Shown here: positions 38,731-53,200 of the stretch, piece after piece | How positions within the stretch are numbered: position 1 is the first letter of the stretch | Layout: each line of letters opens with the position of its first letter | Source of the DNA: Anisakis pegreffii | Lineage: Eukaryota > Nematoda > Chromadorea > Rhabditida > Anisakidae | Length of the DNA stretch: 64,000 nucleotides | NCBI GenBank assembly: GCA_035041965.1 | Contig: JAPYMA010000096.1 | Span: 1-64,000 of the forward strand | Direction: 5' to 3' | Translations under genes and position numbers: made by a program | The notes under the pieces: generated by a model | The model's database searches: none | Seen by the model: only the letters and a program-made list of their open reading frames with translations | What the model was told of the DNA's origin: nothing

Positions 38731-40318
38731 TCTTGGCATACTTAAAGAATGGGAATTTCTGCGAGATTTATTAAGGAAATATGGGTCGAATGAGTGAGTT
38801 GCTGTATTAGGGATTAACGTTATTGTTGGTGATGGGAGATTAACGTCAATTGAACGGATGCGCTGAAGTTGTGTTAATTAAAATTTCATTCGATAATTAA
38901 GGATAAGCTCAATTCATTGACTACGCAACTCAATGCACTCCTAATGAGCCAACTAAGCACACACACAATCGTGCTTTAATTTGTTCACTTCATTATTTGC
39001 GTCTGAACGTCAAAATTAGCTATATTTTAAATTGCAAGTTATACTGCTCGTTAAATATCATGACTCAATCAGTTTCTACTCACCTTTAACATCCTCATAT
39101 GATCTATACATAAACTGACGAGTGAATTTTATTAATTCATTATGAGCGAATGCTTACAAAATAGTCATTGTTCGTTTTAATAATGCCCCTCTTTAAAAAA
39201 CAAATGAAATTTGGAGTGTTTGAATGCAGCATCAATGAAGCACTTTGGTGGTGAAAATTTCGTCAACTGTCGCAACAATATAAATGACGCTTATTCAGCA
39301 TTTTTAAGAATTTGATCCCAGTGACTGCTTTGGAAAACTGATATCCACCTGCACATTCGAAGTATTAAACGTCTAATTTCTCACCATAACGGTTCCATTC
39401 TACCGACTTAGGGTAGCGTTACACTTAATCATTGATAATCGTCAGCAGAAATTATTATTTTCGTAATTTAAGGAGAAAAATCTTTTTTATAAAATTTTAA
39501 GCAACAGAGCAAAATTTTCATTTCCTCAACTTGATCTAATTTGCAAAAAAAGAGAGGTTGATTGGAGTTTGAGTACGCGATAAACATAAGTTAACATGAT
39601 TTGGCATGAGAAACAGTTTCATATTGGACAGGATCTGATCATTATGAAGACACCATGAATATAATAAATATCGTTCAATACGAATTGAAAGAGATGAGTA
39701 TGTATACGGTAATAAACGGGATATTGGTATTGAATAGCGATTGATAGAACAGCAGCACCAACAGCTAATTTAAAGGATTGGAATAGCGAGAGGACATAAG
39801 TCAAAAGGCATCATTCACTCCTCACTCATCCTTCCACGACAACGATTAATATTTTACTATTCAATCGTCTTTGCCATCACGAGAAACGCAAATTGAAAGC
39901 AGCATCGTTTGCACGCACATCCATTTCTTAATCATTTTCATGCTCGATTCCACCTTTATAAATGATCAAATATGCGCATACCATATTCAACACAAACATA
40001 TATCACATCAAATACACTCAACATAAATTACATCATCGCAATTCATTCGCTACTCTTTCACAAATTTCATTTCTTACTGAGCAGTATTTAAATGAACATC
40101 ATATTCGCATTTAGTGCGTCTTTATGTTTTTACCATCGCTTATATTACTCAAGTGTGTTGCATAAACGAGCATAAGTTGAGAGTGTTCAGAAAGGTTTGC
40201 CTAAATATCACAATCCAAGACTCATCAAGTGAACATCGTTATTAGGTCCAACTTTTTTTCCAGCATTTTTTCCGGAAGCTTCATTTTAGTCAAGTCGAAT
40301 GGTTCCTTTATCTTGCAC

Positions 40319-40884
40319 ATGGCTTATTCGTGGGTACTGGTGCTTCTGTTCCAGTCAGACTGTTTGGTTTCTGCTCTATTTCAATGCATAAAACAGAACA
40401 GTTCCGAAAAGAGGACACTAAGTACACAACGGAGCAGACCAACATAGAACAGTTTGTCAAAAGTGTGAAATAGAAGCACTATTAATCTGCAGCGATAATC
40501 CATTTTTCGGTGACGTTATTTCTCATGCTGATGAATCTGACAGCAGCATGATATATCATTTTCAGGAACTTGAAGTCTTTTGCCTTCAGACGGATACGAA
40601 GAAAATTTTCCCTGAACATGACCTATTATTGACCGCATTATGATCATCACTATTCACTGGTGTATCAGTCATCACCCATAATGTAATGATTTGGTTGATA
40701 TTCAGGATAAAGCTGAAATTCATCTTTCCATTGAAAGTACACAAACAATTAAGCACGATTGATCCCTATACATTTAAGAGCGTCATATTTAGACCATCAT
40801 CGCGCTCAGCTATCCCAAACAAAGTTACTACTGTGGATAATTTTGTGCCAGATCATGAGTTCAGCTTTCATCGAGAATTAAGGT
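40319..40884 (+). CDS. Possible signal-peptide exon and following exon
   Basis: An ATG at 40319 opens a hydrophobic segment (MAYSWVLVLLFQ) that would fit a signal peptide. A second open segment, 40707-40884, lies between a TATTCAG acceptor and GTTGAG and reads DPYTFKSVIFRPSSRSAI and so on. Phases of the two fit if the donor CA/GTCAGA is used. They may be the 5' part of the PAN/lectin gene, but no phase-consistent link to the exon at 42973 was found. Confidence 0.25.
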
Positions 40885-41144
40885 TGAGTTGATGGCCACC
40901 GATGTTATATCCGACCGGTGGCGGTTGATGAAAAACTTTTGTTTTCCAAGTGTAATACTAACCGGTAAAAAAGTGTGAATCTTACTCACCAATTTTCCGC
41001 TTATAAACACAGCGAAATTTCTCGTAGGGAAAAACTTTAATTTCGTAGTCGATTCACAGCAATAGTGTGTTGCTGAAATATTATGAGCAGATAGTGAGAA
41101 TTATAATTGCTCTTCAGGTGCTGCGATCGGTTTTATGAATGGTT

Positions 41145-42790
41145 TCACAATATTTCTATTGGAAATCCGCAAAAAGTGCACAGGGGAATATCGATAAACT
41201 GTGATGTTGCGGTCAAGAACTGAGCGCAATATGCTGGAAGCCGAATGTTCCAACTTTGTGGCTCATCGTTGAGATACTGAAGATCACTGTCTAAGAATCC
41301 ACTACCATCAGTGATTGAGGCAATGTAGAGTGCTTTAGCAGACAAGCAATATCTTGCGAATGAAAAGAATCCTCACCTGCCAAAGATTTGACTTGTGTGA
41401 TGCGATTAAAGAAAGAACTGGTTGCAAATATGTGAGAATGCAGTGAAATTGGAATCTGCAATTCTCTGATGTAAGTTATCACAGATGCGAACTTACTGAT
41501 GTGTCTATAGATAATAGAGAGCACTTTATGATGAAAGAATTCGTTTCGACAGTCACAAATCTGAGCGTCTCTGCTCTGATAGATCAGAGTCATAGCCCAG
41601 AACGCAATTTGTAAGGAGTATGGTGCTTCCTTGGGCAAGATATTCACACCACTCATCTTGCACATGTCTTTCTGGAATTAATGATAAATTCAACGTTCAG
41701 AAACTGAGTTTGCTCAGACACCGAACAGCTCATTTTAATTATCACCGCAGTCTCCTGATTCTCGTTCCAATCAAGCATCCAACGTTGCTATTGAACAACA
41801 CAACCGTTTTATTCGTTGTGATGGATGTTGCATGAAAACCATCGCAGTTTATGATACCACGCTGGAGATCAAGTGGAATTGGGTTACAGACGTTATCATT
41901 CCTTCGAAAGTTTCCCGTTAATGCCTATCCTGTTAGCAGTCGTAAATTCAGAATTTTAGGAGTCAAGTCTACCCCATGGCAAAGGTAAAAATGGTATTGA
42001 AGGGAATTGTAATCCTATCGAATCCAGCAATAAGTACCCTAGCATACAAGGATTTCAACTGAAGCTGTGAGACTTTTTCATATTGTCCCCAATGGCGCCA
42101 CAATTGTGTGAGCAAATTTCCTGGGAGGATTTTTGAGAAATTCCTCAATCTCTCATTTGATAGTGTTAATGATTCACTGACTGTTATGGGACTGCAGTGC
42201 AATCACACGCTGTATTCCCGGCGGTCAACAGTTGTTCTGATTTCAACTTCACAACGCTTCGAAAAACCAGGATCCGAACTTGAGATGACGTGACTTCAGC
42301 AAATTCTCAGAAAAATAAGGAGATATATCCCTATCGGAAACAATTCGATTGGTCGTCACTCTGCGCTTCAAAAAAGATGCCTTTTATGAAAATTTGCATG
42401 GTCCCATTCGTAGACATTACGAATGACTTTTCAAATCCAACCGGACCACCATCGGCATAAATCAAATTTGGATGATGGTTTCCATGAGAATGATAACTGA
42501 GAACATCAACTGATTCATTATTCGACACGAACTAAATGCTACGTTGCACTCAAAATTTCTATTAAGTAAACCATTAACAGTAAGAGCCTGATAAGTGGAA
42601 TAATTGCTTAAAGTGTCTAGCAACAATGAATCACTTGATGTTCTTAATTACCATTCACATGGAAACCATGATCCACGGAAAACCAATGTCGACTGCAGTT
42701 TGTCAGTGAACCAGTCATAAACTTTACGATGCTGTCGAAGCGGTTGGTTACGAAATTTCTTCTGCTCAGCACGGTATTTTTTTGTAACAT
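41145..42790 (-). CDS. Unidentified multi-exon gene (3' part)
   Basis: Seven open segments with acceptor and donor signals and fully matching phases: 42652-42790, 42360-42496, 42038-42180, 41805-41924, 41525-41671, 41377-41455, 41145-41332 (TGA). About 317 codons; the 5' exon or exons were not found. Recognisable strings: RQHRKVYDWFTDKLQSTLVF, YADGGPVGFEKSFVMSTNG, QLWRHWGQYEKVSQLQ, NVCNPIPLDLQRGIINCDGF, DAQICDCRNEFF, ALYIASITDGSGFLDSDL. Many Cys and N-glycosylation-like sites suggest an extracellular protein. I recognise no family. The chain of seven agreeing phases is the main support. It lies on the strand opposite the PAN/lectin gene, possibly within one of its introns. Confidence 0.5.
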
Positions 42791-42972
42791 CTGAAGATTC
42801 TGAGAGCTATCGAAATTGCGATTGGTAAACGGGCAATCGGAAACGGGCAATTATTTGGTCATTTCCATTCATAAAAGGTTTCTGATGAGAAATTAGTTGG
42901 ATCGTACTTAAGGGAAAATAGATTTTGTTGTTTGCTTTGATTCATGATAGGTTTAACAGTCACACTCTTCAG

Positions 42973-45173
42973 ATTCTTTTCCCTGCTGATCACTTCGAAA
43001 CGAGCACCAACGATGTTTATTTCGTGCACTTTCACTATGTTTCCGTACATCTACCAGAGAGTAAAATACCACCCGTGAAGGTCTCTTCGGTGAGTAAATG
43101 TGCGGAAGAGTGCTTCAATAAAGGGTGTAGTGCATTCGTGTATGATCAAGATCAGCGGTGCATTTTGTATTTGGTCATCGAATACAACGGTTCAATTGTG
43201 CCAAGCATCTACATCAGAAACGTTAAGCAGATTCCAGTTCCTGATCATTGTCCTACTGAAAGCTTTGCTGAGAAGGTGATTAAAGATTTAGGTGAGTTCT
43301 TCTGCTCTTTCTACTCTAGTCATTCGAACTGGCTAATTGTAAGATGCTCCGTTCAGTCGCACAAGTTTAGACTAAAATTACAATTCGAAGCAATCAAAAT
43401 GCCGAAAGGCAGTTGGATGTGTAATCCGTGCTATCAGTTTTGAGTTCACTTTCAGGATTGGAACCCTGTCCGGCCGTAGGGACTCCGGCTCCAGTAACGT
43501 ACTGTAGGTCAAACGCCAAATGTTATTTCATGGTAACTTTTCTAGGCATGGTTTCAGTTCAGCAACCATCAAACCATCAATTTACTTCTAAGTATCGCTT
43601 CAGTTAATGACCATTATTAAACTAGCAGTTTAGCGTTAACTTAACAAATCTAAAGGTTCTATATAATTGGTACCGTGCAGAAATTTTTCCTCTTCATGCA
43701 ACCACGTTGTCTTTATCTTTCATCGAAACACTTGCGCTTACCTGTATTTTGATAATGTGCTCCTGTATGCGCACTTCTCACATGTAAATAAAACTTTTGC
43801 GCACATTCTTCTTCCCAAATGTTTGCTTCAGCAGTCATTTCTAATTGCTAGTTTTCAGTTATAAACGAGATGCTAACTCTCAGTTTTATGTGGTAATCAA
43901 TGCATCTTCAACTTTTTCAGTATGAAGGTCACACATTTTGGGATATGGTAAAGACCTGTGAATCGGTCATCAAGAAGAATCCGCATATGCCATTCACTGC
44001 AATATATCTTCCAACACAGGAATCCGCTGAAAACTTACTTGGTGTGTGCCTCTTTATCTCTTTTGAATGACCGAAAAAATAACAAAAACTGAAAAATTCA
44101 AAATTCGATTTATATTCAGGAAAGGAAGAAACAAGAATGCTTGAAAGCTTTACATTTTGTGTTTCTCACTGCTGAAGTCCATTCAGGTCGTCACAGTTAC
44201 ACGTACTGTGCCGTTCATTGACAATATTATGAACAGTGTTTATTGATACTTTTATTTGCCTCTCAGGAATGCAACTGCAAGTATACCTTGACTCACGACG
44301 GTAATTGGTTCCGAGTTAGCGACATCAGTCGGACAATGACATATTGCGAACAGAACCCTCGTAAAGCAGCATTAAGCATTTTAGGCATCTTGTTGTAATG
44401 TATGCACACCACTGGGTACTATGTTGTTGGTTATACATGAATAACAGAATTCATCTGAATTCAAAATTTTCCGATTACGCATGAAATTATTCTGCTTCGT
44501 TATAGAACAATTTTAGCAGAATATAGAACAGTCTGGTTCGGTAAAGAATAATCGCTCAATCGATCGCTTGAGAAGTTGAACGATATTTTTACATGTTTCA
44601 TCCAACTTTGGATATTATTGTGACGAGTAAATCGTTGTTGGGATGAGTTATACGAAAAAATTTTTTTGCAAAATTTTAACTGTTCGTGATCGGTGCGCCG
44701 TGAATCGGAATGATGTGAGCCGACGTATACTTGTAGAACCATCCGATAACGTAGCTCGATGAAAGGTGTATTACGAGTAATTTGCACGAATTTTGTTGAC
44801 TCAGAGACTTATCATTGTAGTATACTCTGCTCGATGCTTTACAGTGCTTGTATTCTGTTAAGCCAGCCACTATGGTTTTCATCATTTTCTATCACCAACG
44901 TGATAACGGAATCAGAATTGCTTCGTAATTGTAGAGTGTCACTATCAGGATTATTTGGCCACGTGGATGAGCCGTGAAACCGCCACCTCACCATGGCAAT
45001 GGGGGAATGGTGCACCGGTGAATTATACGAACTGGGCAACAGGGGAACCTAAGGGTGCGAATAATAATTGTATGATGTTGAATGGAGCAGCAAAGTGGAT
45101 GGTATATTACTGTTATGGACCTCGTTTACTCTATGCCGGTTGCGAATCAGATGCTTACCCTGGATTACGTTAA
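42973..45173 (+). CDS. PAN/apple plus C-type lectin domain protein
   Basis: Probably secreted or surface protein. Exon 42973-43291 encodes a PAN/apple-like segment (SVSKCAEECFNKGC, SAFVYDQDQRCILYL). A linker exon follows from 43456 (LEPCPAVGTPAP, donor near 43491 or 43503). Exon 43921-44041 (YEGHTFWDMVKTCESVIKKN, ESAENLL) and exon 44935-45173 (ATWMSRET, WQWGNGAPVNYTNWATGEPK, stop) form a C-type lectin domain, joined in phase. The usual EPN calcium motif reads EPK and the WND is missing, so calcium-dependent sugar binding is doubtful. The usual start of the lectin fold (C..W...CY) is not evident, so an exon is probably missing between 43503 and 43921. Another Cys-containing segment (44268-44398, CNCKYTLTHDGNWFRV) may be a further or decayed lectin exon. 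The start is not identified. Confidence 0.65.
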
Positions 45174-48100
45174 GAAGAGTGCATGTTATTCACAGAGACA
45201 TCAAACATTCATATTTATTGCATCTTAAATGAATTTTTATCGTGCTTCATTTGATGGCAATTGACTGCGATGTTTTTTGAAGTATGAGCTATGAGATGTT
45301 GCACGTTGAACAGCATTCAACTGTTGCTTTCAATAAAGTTCTCGCAAAAAACTCTTAATGCTGCAGGTCGTTTTGAGGATGCAATATGCTTGCATTTCAA
45401 ATGAACAAATATGCTCCAAAAATAATGACACTTCCAGAATACCGATTGTGTGGCGGACACAGGTTAACGCGTAAACTCGTAAATTGTACACCACCCCCAA
45501 CCTTAAGAAGAGCCGAAAGAGACAGCCGGAGGACACTGAGCAATTTGCCAACGAAACGAACAGCGGTTTTGATGCCTCACTGTCAGGCCAAAATTACAGT
45601 ACTTGAGCAGTATCCGATGAGTTGTAGCTGTGTGATAATTTCACTTCAGTACGATTGACTTGACTGCTCGATGCGGGGGTGAGGAAGGAGGAGGAGCCTC
45701 GAAAACTGAGGAGCACCAACCCAAACCGAAAGCCAATAATCAGCCTTCGGTGGTCGTCGACTGAAAGTTGGATTGACCATCTTCGGTGGCTACGGAAAAT
45801 TGAGGGCCATCGAATTTCTTAGGCCACAACCGAAACTGAAAATTGCTATTCGATTGGTGACAAGCAAAGATCGGTAATATCGTATTTTTTTCTGATTCGC
45901 ACTTATATAGAGCTAAAAAATAACTACTTCACACTCAGTATAAGGTAGTTTACTCGCATGCATGAGAACGGAATTCCTTTGAGATATATCTACCTGTAGG
46001 TTCCTGTCGATATTCCTTTCCAGTCTTCATTCTTGCTCCAGTTCGTCACTCTCATTCCATGATCGATTGCTGAACAATTTCTTCACTCCTTTCCAGTGAT
46101 GTTCACTGATATCCTCATTGCTTTGCTATTGATCCACTGTTATCGCTTTCGTTCACTCTTCACTGACGTGACGAAGCAATCAAAAATCAAGCATAATGAA
46201 GCAAGCATCATCACATGAATACTTTGTTGGACAAATCTAGCAATAGCTTCTGGAAAGCATACTGAGTAATTCGAGAACTGATGTTGAATATGAATATTTG
46301 GAAGGTTGAGAATACAATTATTGTTGTTTGCGAGTCAACGTTAAGCAAACTATTCTGATGGTACAGCTGTTTCCCTTCTATGGACGAGATGCAAAATGTG
46401 ATGCTGAATTCGTTCTGTGATTACTTTTCACACTCTCGCCCGGTTGTTGAAAAGACGTAATTACTGCCTAAGCTATCGCTGGAAACTAGAAAGTTCGCTT
46501 ATCGTTGGTGCAATACTGATCAAATTGTCCATATTCTGCTGAATAGATATTCATTCGTGGCTTTTAGAGCATTTTTTCGATTTCATTCTGATTGGAACTG
46601 TTCACGTTCCCATGAGAAAATGAAAGTTTCAATTTATGCTTGCTTTCAAAATTTTATGCTTCATATTTTAAAACTTCACTTCAGATTTTCATGATTTTAG
46701 TTCACGGTATGATTGATGAACAGAGAACAATAAAAGATTATCAACGAGGTAGCTTTTACGAAAATCATTTCACTTCAATTCGTCCAACATCATACAGTCA
46801 TTTGATGAATATTCATGAAGGTTTTTGTTTCTTTAACGATGATAACCACTGAGTTCGTTCCAACAAAATTTTTCAATTTCGCACTCTGCGGTTGTTTGAC
46901 ACGAATAGTATTTTATTTGATTCATAGACGTCGTATGAACACTCTGCACGATCATGTACATCCACGATTACCCAGTAATGAGCACGCAGTCAACAAACAA
47001 ACTGATTGTTATGACAGCGCATAAAACTTTTCGACTCATTTTGCTATTGCTCCCTCATACATGCAGTGGAAATTAATGGTATTGAATGGTTTGCGTGAAT
47101 CTCTATTGGCGAAATAATTCGAGAATCCTCGTGAAATTTCGTGCCGAAGATGAAAAAGAATTCAACGATACACTCAGTTTTCGTTCAATTTCAAACTTTT
47201 ATTGTAATGTTTCGTCTGAAAGCAGTCAGTTAAAAGACTGCTCATCGACATGCTATACGTATGGATGCATAGACGTTTCAATCATTTTCACATGATTGCC
47301 CATAAAATGGACATCTACACAGCGGCGATCAATCCTCATTCAATTTTCTAATTTCTCATCTTTTATTTGTGCTGAATTAGTGGTTATCCGCGTCCATTTA
47401 ATGCACATATCCGTAACATATACCACACATCGGTGAATATTGTCCGAGTGACATGTAAACACGAAATGTATTTCATACACATAGTATGTAATGTGCATAT
47501 GACACATATTTTGTATGGATTATGTGTGAACGCATAGCTGAAATATAATTTCAAAATGCTCTAGCGATTGCCTATGTGCAGTGCTGTTGAAAGCTTAACT
47601 TGCTCTGCTTCTTCATCATCTGAAGTGTCGTTTTTGTGAATGAGCATAAAACATAAAATCGATGCGCAACATCCTTCGACCAGCAGCGCAGCAACCAACC
47701 GACAAGCATCAGAGCAGCCAACTAACCAAACATTCAATCCACATCCCATCCCTCAGCAGCCATTAAGAAGTCCCGCTCGTTCGTTCCTCCATTCATTTCT
47801 CCGAACCAGCAACGCTCTCGCAATGCTCATTACTCATTTACAACTGCACTACAACATATTTCGTTGATATAGTTTATCACCTCTGCAAAATGATTTGTGC
47901 GTTCGCATACTAAATAAACGCCGATGAATGCCGCCGTATACAAATAAACCGTTCATTTAACACATTCATTCTCTTCACTGGCGATGCGAAAATTTATTTC
48001 AAGCACATGATACTGCGATGAATTTGTTGAACGCAATTAATGGTTTTGTTGCGTCGAGTTGATGGCCGCCGACTCGGTGATGTCTAGCAATAAGAGAAAT

Positions 48101-50272
48101 TTTAATTAACATCACAGTGCATTGTTTTTTTTCCCCATTTCTAGTACTCATCCAGTTGTTGAGCATTATTTTTGACAGTTCTCGACAATGAGAAATTACT
48201 CAGAAGAGCGTCGTGCATTTTGAATTCAACAAACGCAAAATGGAGAGTAGTGATGCAAAAAGTGTTCGTCAATAATTCAATCGTCAAATACATCCATGTT
48301 TCATTTGCTACTTGTCGGTTCTTTTCGTTTTGATTCCGCTCACTTCGCGCTCTCACAAATTCTCATTCTATCATTTTCTTTCCTCCACACAATCGCAAAA
48401 GCCGTTGTTGAAATTCAAGAGCAGCAAAAAAAAGATACAGCGCTGCGCTGTTAAAATTCGCAAATTCACGAAATGTTTTTGTTTTCATTGTTTCATTGTT
48501 CAGTCGACGATGAATTCTGAATGCAAACGAAACGCTAGTTGTCCCAATAAATCTTGAGGTGCTCAAATATTTCATTACGAAGAAAAATTTGTCCAGATTA
48601 TATTCTCGAATTGAGTCATTCTTCCGTCTGCCGTCGTCGATCACTAACATTCTTATCATCCGTCTCGTTGCGGAAACTGCGCCAATGCGGAAACTCTTCC
48701 GGTACATGACGTATTGTTGTTTCAAATTTCCCATTTCAGTTTTTTCACGAATATTTCCGTCTTTCCAGCGAGTGATTCTTCAGTTCAAATCATCGTTGAT
48801 TGTTTTATTCCGTTTTGATCGTGATCACGTAATTTTAAGATCAATCAGAATCATTCATCATATGACGAAGAAAACACATCACAAAAGCCATTTCCTGCTG
48901 AAATATCTCTTACCTGTCGAAAGTGCCATGGTCCGAAATTTTCTTCGGGAATAAGGTGCTGTCGATAAGTAAAGAAATGAATTGATGTAAAATCGGTCAG
49001 ATATGTAATCGACCTAATGAACGAGAATGTGCGTGAGAAGAACCGATCGGATCATCGCATCAATATCTAATCACCGAATCGCATAAAGGCAATCGACCTT
49101 TCTGAAAGTCACGCATCGCTGACTAAATGTCGACTGGTACAGCTGCACATCCGCTCTTCTCGTCATTGAAATATCTTTTTTTGTTTGACTGATTCTATAT
49201 TTATTCATATTTCATATTACTCTCTGCTCGTATTCGTTTAAATTTATGTGCACATACATATCTAGTTTTTTCCGAGCAGCATTCGTAAATGTTATTGTGG
49301 AATACAAAACACCACAGAATCACTTTGCATTTAATTGTCTTTTCTTTCTACGCAATATATTTATTTCCTTCCAACATAAAGCCTGAATCAACAAATGAAT
49401 ATTACAAAGACTCAATGAAATTTCACATTCTTTCGCTCTGCAGTTGAAATTGTGTTTACGAGTTTTTGCGTGATGATTCAAATTGGGTTGAATTTTGAGT
49501 TGATTCGTTCATTGAACTTGTCGTTGATCAGCGACACTTCACCAGTGGGCGATTTATTTGTCAAAGAACTTTTGAGAAGTTTCTGAAGTTGGGATTTTTT
49601 CGTTTTTGGAATTTTAAATTGTGTTTAAGTCGGTTTGTACACGAGCGCTTCATTGTTTTAATAACGCATACGAAAGACGGCGGACACGAAGTACTTACAT
49701 GCAGCAAAGTATCATTTAAAGTCGGTTTGTAAAGCGATTTAAACTTGCTTGTATTAGATAAAACAGTCTGTGTGATACACTCTCTTATAACTCGTTTTGT
49801 TTTCACTACAACTTAATGCAGTGTCTATCGCCAATTCGACGTCATTTGAGTGCATATCTATTTCTCGTTCATGATTACTCACCAGCAATCTATGCAAGCT
49901 AGTGGGCAACAGGTGAGTAGTGTGTGCGATAAAATCATATTTGGAGACATATCTAAAATCAGCTCCCTCCTGCTGTGTCATCGAAATTCATTTCTAGGCC
50001 ACGTGATACACTAGTTAATCAGACACTGTGAGAGAAATGAAAGCAGTTTGACGGAAAGGCGATTTTCGTGCTAGCGACTTCACCGACGAACAACATTAAA
50101 AAGCAATGATGCGTTGAATTCGTGTTGAACAAAATGTGATGTAATAATGAATGTTTGCTTATATTTCAGATGCTACTGAACAAAGTTGAATTATAACATC
50201 GTTATTATTCTTATTATTATTTTCATTGAATGAGGAGTACTTTAACATTTTTTCGATATTATTGTCAGTATT
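45174..50272. other. 5-kb region without a convincing gene
   Basis: Several ORFs of 60-130 codons lack domains and splice context. A candidate first exon (49871-49912, MITHQQSMQASGQQ, then GTGAGT) and a minus-strand open segment ending in GTAAGT at about 49,699 are not supported by neighbours. 47,400-47,530 is rich in alternating CA/TA dinucleotides. Confidence 0.5.
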
Positions 50273-53200
50273 ATGGATGGATTCAATTCAGTGATACAGC
50301 GGCGATATAATAATATTTTTGAAGTACATTTCCGTACAAGGCCCTCTCCTCACCTTCGATATTACAATATCAGTTGTTCCATAATATCAGTTTTCTTTTT
50401 CTTCAATATCATTTCAATTTGTTACACACTTCCATGCTCATATCAGGTAATTTTGATTCATTTTTGTCTGTTTCATGCAATTATTTCACTCGGTTACATC
50501 TCACGTATTAAATATGAAAGTGCATAAATAATCGTGTTACTATTTTGGTAGCGTTTCGTACCATTGTAAAATCGCTCAACTTTATGATTGTATGCAGTTG
50601 TATTTTCATGAATCTTCACAACGAATGAAAAAAATTCTGCATGAATGAATTATTGCAGCAACTTGATCGGTGTGTTAAAACCGAGAAAAAACAAGCACTG
50701 CAAACCAAGTTGTATTCGTTCTTGGAAAATGCTGCGAATTTTTAGGTGCCCGATGTAGATGATATTGTTTTTGATGTACCACTTGAAAATGAACATCCGC
50801 TGAAGCGACAGGCCCGGCAAACGAATTTATCTTCAGAATATCAGCCATTGAGGATTCATTTGCATTATGACAATGGAAGCATATCGTTGTTAGTATTATC
50901 ATTATTAGCTACTCGTTTTCATCAGTTCAGCATTCAATTCGTGCCTATTGAGCTGATTTATCTGAATATGTTCAGCAATATAATATTTATGATTCCGTAA
51001 TTGATTTCATCACATTTAGTTACATTCGCAGGAGCATCATTCATGTCAATACTAACATTCTCAATAGACCATAAATTATCATTCTTTTCAGACTCTCTGC
51101 GGAGCTGCAATCATTCGTCAGTGTGAGTCGTTCGTTGATTTTTTGATCTTTCAGCCTTTTGTGAGAATTTTAAACAATTTCTCATCAAATTGAAACGATT
51201 TATTTGTGTTCATAAATTTGTTTCAATTACCGAACTATATTTACATTCTTCGCCAATAAATTAATTTCCTTCTTCTTCTGCTCACCTTCCTTTTATTAAC
51301 CCATCATTGATTGATTACTCTTATTTATCTGAGCGTGTCAAGTCAACCGATAACCCATCTTTGGAGTCAAGCCCATATCATTTACTTCCCGTTAAATTTC
51401 AAGCCAAGCAAAATATTTTATCAAATACAACTGCATTTTATTGATCAATATCAGCAACACAACCATATGGTGTGTTGCTGATATTTTTGACCATATGGTC
51501 GTCAATTGTTATCCGCCGTGTGATTGATCACATGAGTGACTACTAACTAACTGATAGCAGGAGTTTATTCCTTTTCCTTGTCAATAATAGCATCATCACT
51601 GCATTATCAACAATATCAGTTATCACTGCTGTTATAAACTATTACTGTCACCATTCCGATCAAGACTAAATCAGTGAATTGCAGACATCCTTACTGCCAG
51701 ATGCAGTCGGCTATTGGACTAGTGCTTTGTCAGTGCGTCGCAAAAATGCACCCATACGGCTGAACAGGTGCTGCATAATTTATGATGTGTTTACCAAACG
51801 TGAATGACAATACATTCATGTGGACAATTTAACACTGCGCACTTGTTCATCGTTGAAATACTTCTTTTTTTGTCACAAAAATAAGTTTCAAGGTGATTCT
51901 AATCGAAAAGCATTCATAATTTAATATTATGAATAATGATTTAATTCAGAAAGTGTCTGTCGAATCATTATTACATAAGAGCAAATGAAAAGAGTCAGCA
52001 TCAGTCTTGTGTGATGGGGTGTAAAAGGAAGACAACGTGTGGTGAGATCGTTGTGCCCGAAGAGCATTTATTCGTACGTATTACATTTTGTAATATTTCG
52101 TTTTCTTTTCCATTCGCCATGATGAATAATGAATTGATATTGGTATGAACATGGTTGAAGTAATATTGTTTCACTCTGATTTCGAATTAAGTATCGTAGA
52201 ATGTATATAGCGAAACGAATGAAATTAAACATTATTTCAGCAATGCAGATATTGCTCATCACCAAATCCGTACAACTGTATCGCGTCAGGCCCAAATGAT
52301 GGACCAGGTGTTGAGAATGCTGACTTCTTATTGTATGTATCCGCCGTATTATCAGACAGGTGTAAAAACATCGATACGGTTGCTTATGCTGCACACTGTC
52401 AACAAGAAGCTGATTTTGATAGGTGAATATAGCAGCATATTTATAAAACATTTGTGCATCTTAACTGATTACAGTATTCATAATAATAATAATAATAGTG
52501 CTAATGAGGATGTGACTCTTAAATCTGCCTATCAAATTGTTATTGTTGAATCGATTGTAAACAGAGCATCGCTCATTTTGAATGTTTTTGTTCAGCAACG
52601 AAACTAAGCACCAATTTCAGTAATTTTTGACGCATGTTCAACTATTCAAAAGCTATAATATTAAAAAAAAACTCGCAGTCAACACTAAGCTATCTTCAGA
52701 CCAATAGCTGGTCATGTCAACCTATGTCCAAATGCACTATCGACACAAACACACGATCAAGAAGTACTTCTCTCTACAGTTAAACATGAAATTCTACATG
52801 CACTCGGATTTTCGGCTGGTCTTTATGCGTTTTTCCGTGACGACAACGGTAACCCCAGAACTAAGCGGTTTGTTCCACAGCATTTCGTAGTTTGTGTTAT
52901 ACAGCTATCAAAATGCATTTTTCTTGAGAATTCGGCAGAATATATTCGAACAATGCGTTGCTCAGTTCTGAACTACTCGTTTACTTTGATACTTCTAAAG
53001 GTACAATTGCATTAGCTAATTTTAGCAATCGATACAACAAGCCACTATCACTGAATCGTGAACGAGGTTATTATGATTGGGATTCGAATACCGTTAAAAC
53101 AATCATGCGAGATGACTGGTGGACTGCTGATGGCATTGTAATCCCATTATTAGAAGCATTCATTCAATTACTTTCTGAACTATTTCCAAATTTCATTCAG

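Larger units (their letters stand above)
34025..40318. other. 6.3-kb region without a recognisable gene
   Basis: AT-rich, no ORF with domain or credible splice chain on either strand. Contains a (CA)n microsatellite (about 36463-36480), an (ATAA)n microsatellite (38710-38730) and near 37,030-37,110 a short repeated TTTACATTGAC...GTTGCT string. Possibly regulatory DNA for the zinc-finger gene. Confidence 0.55.
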
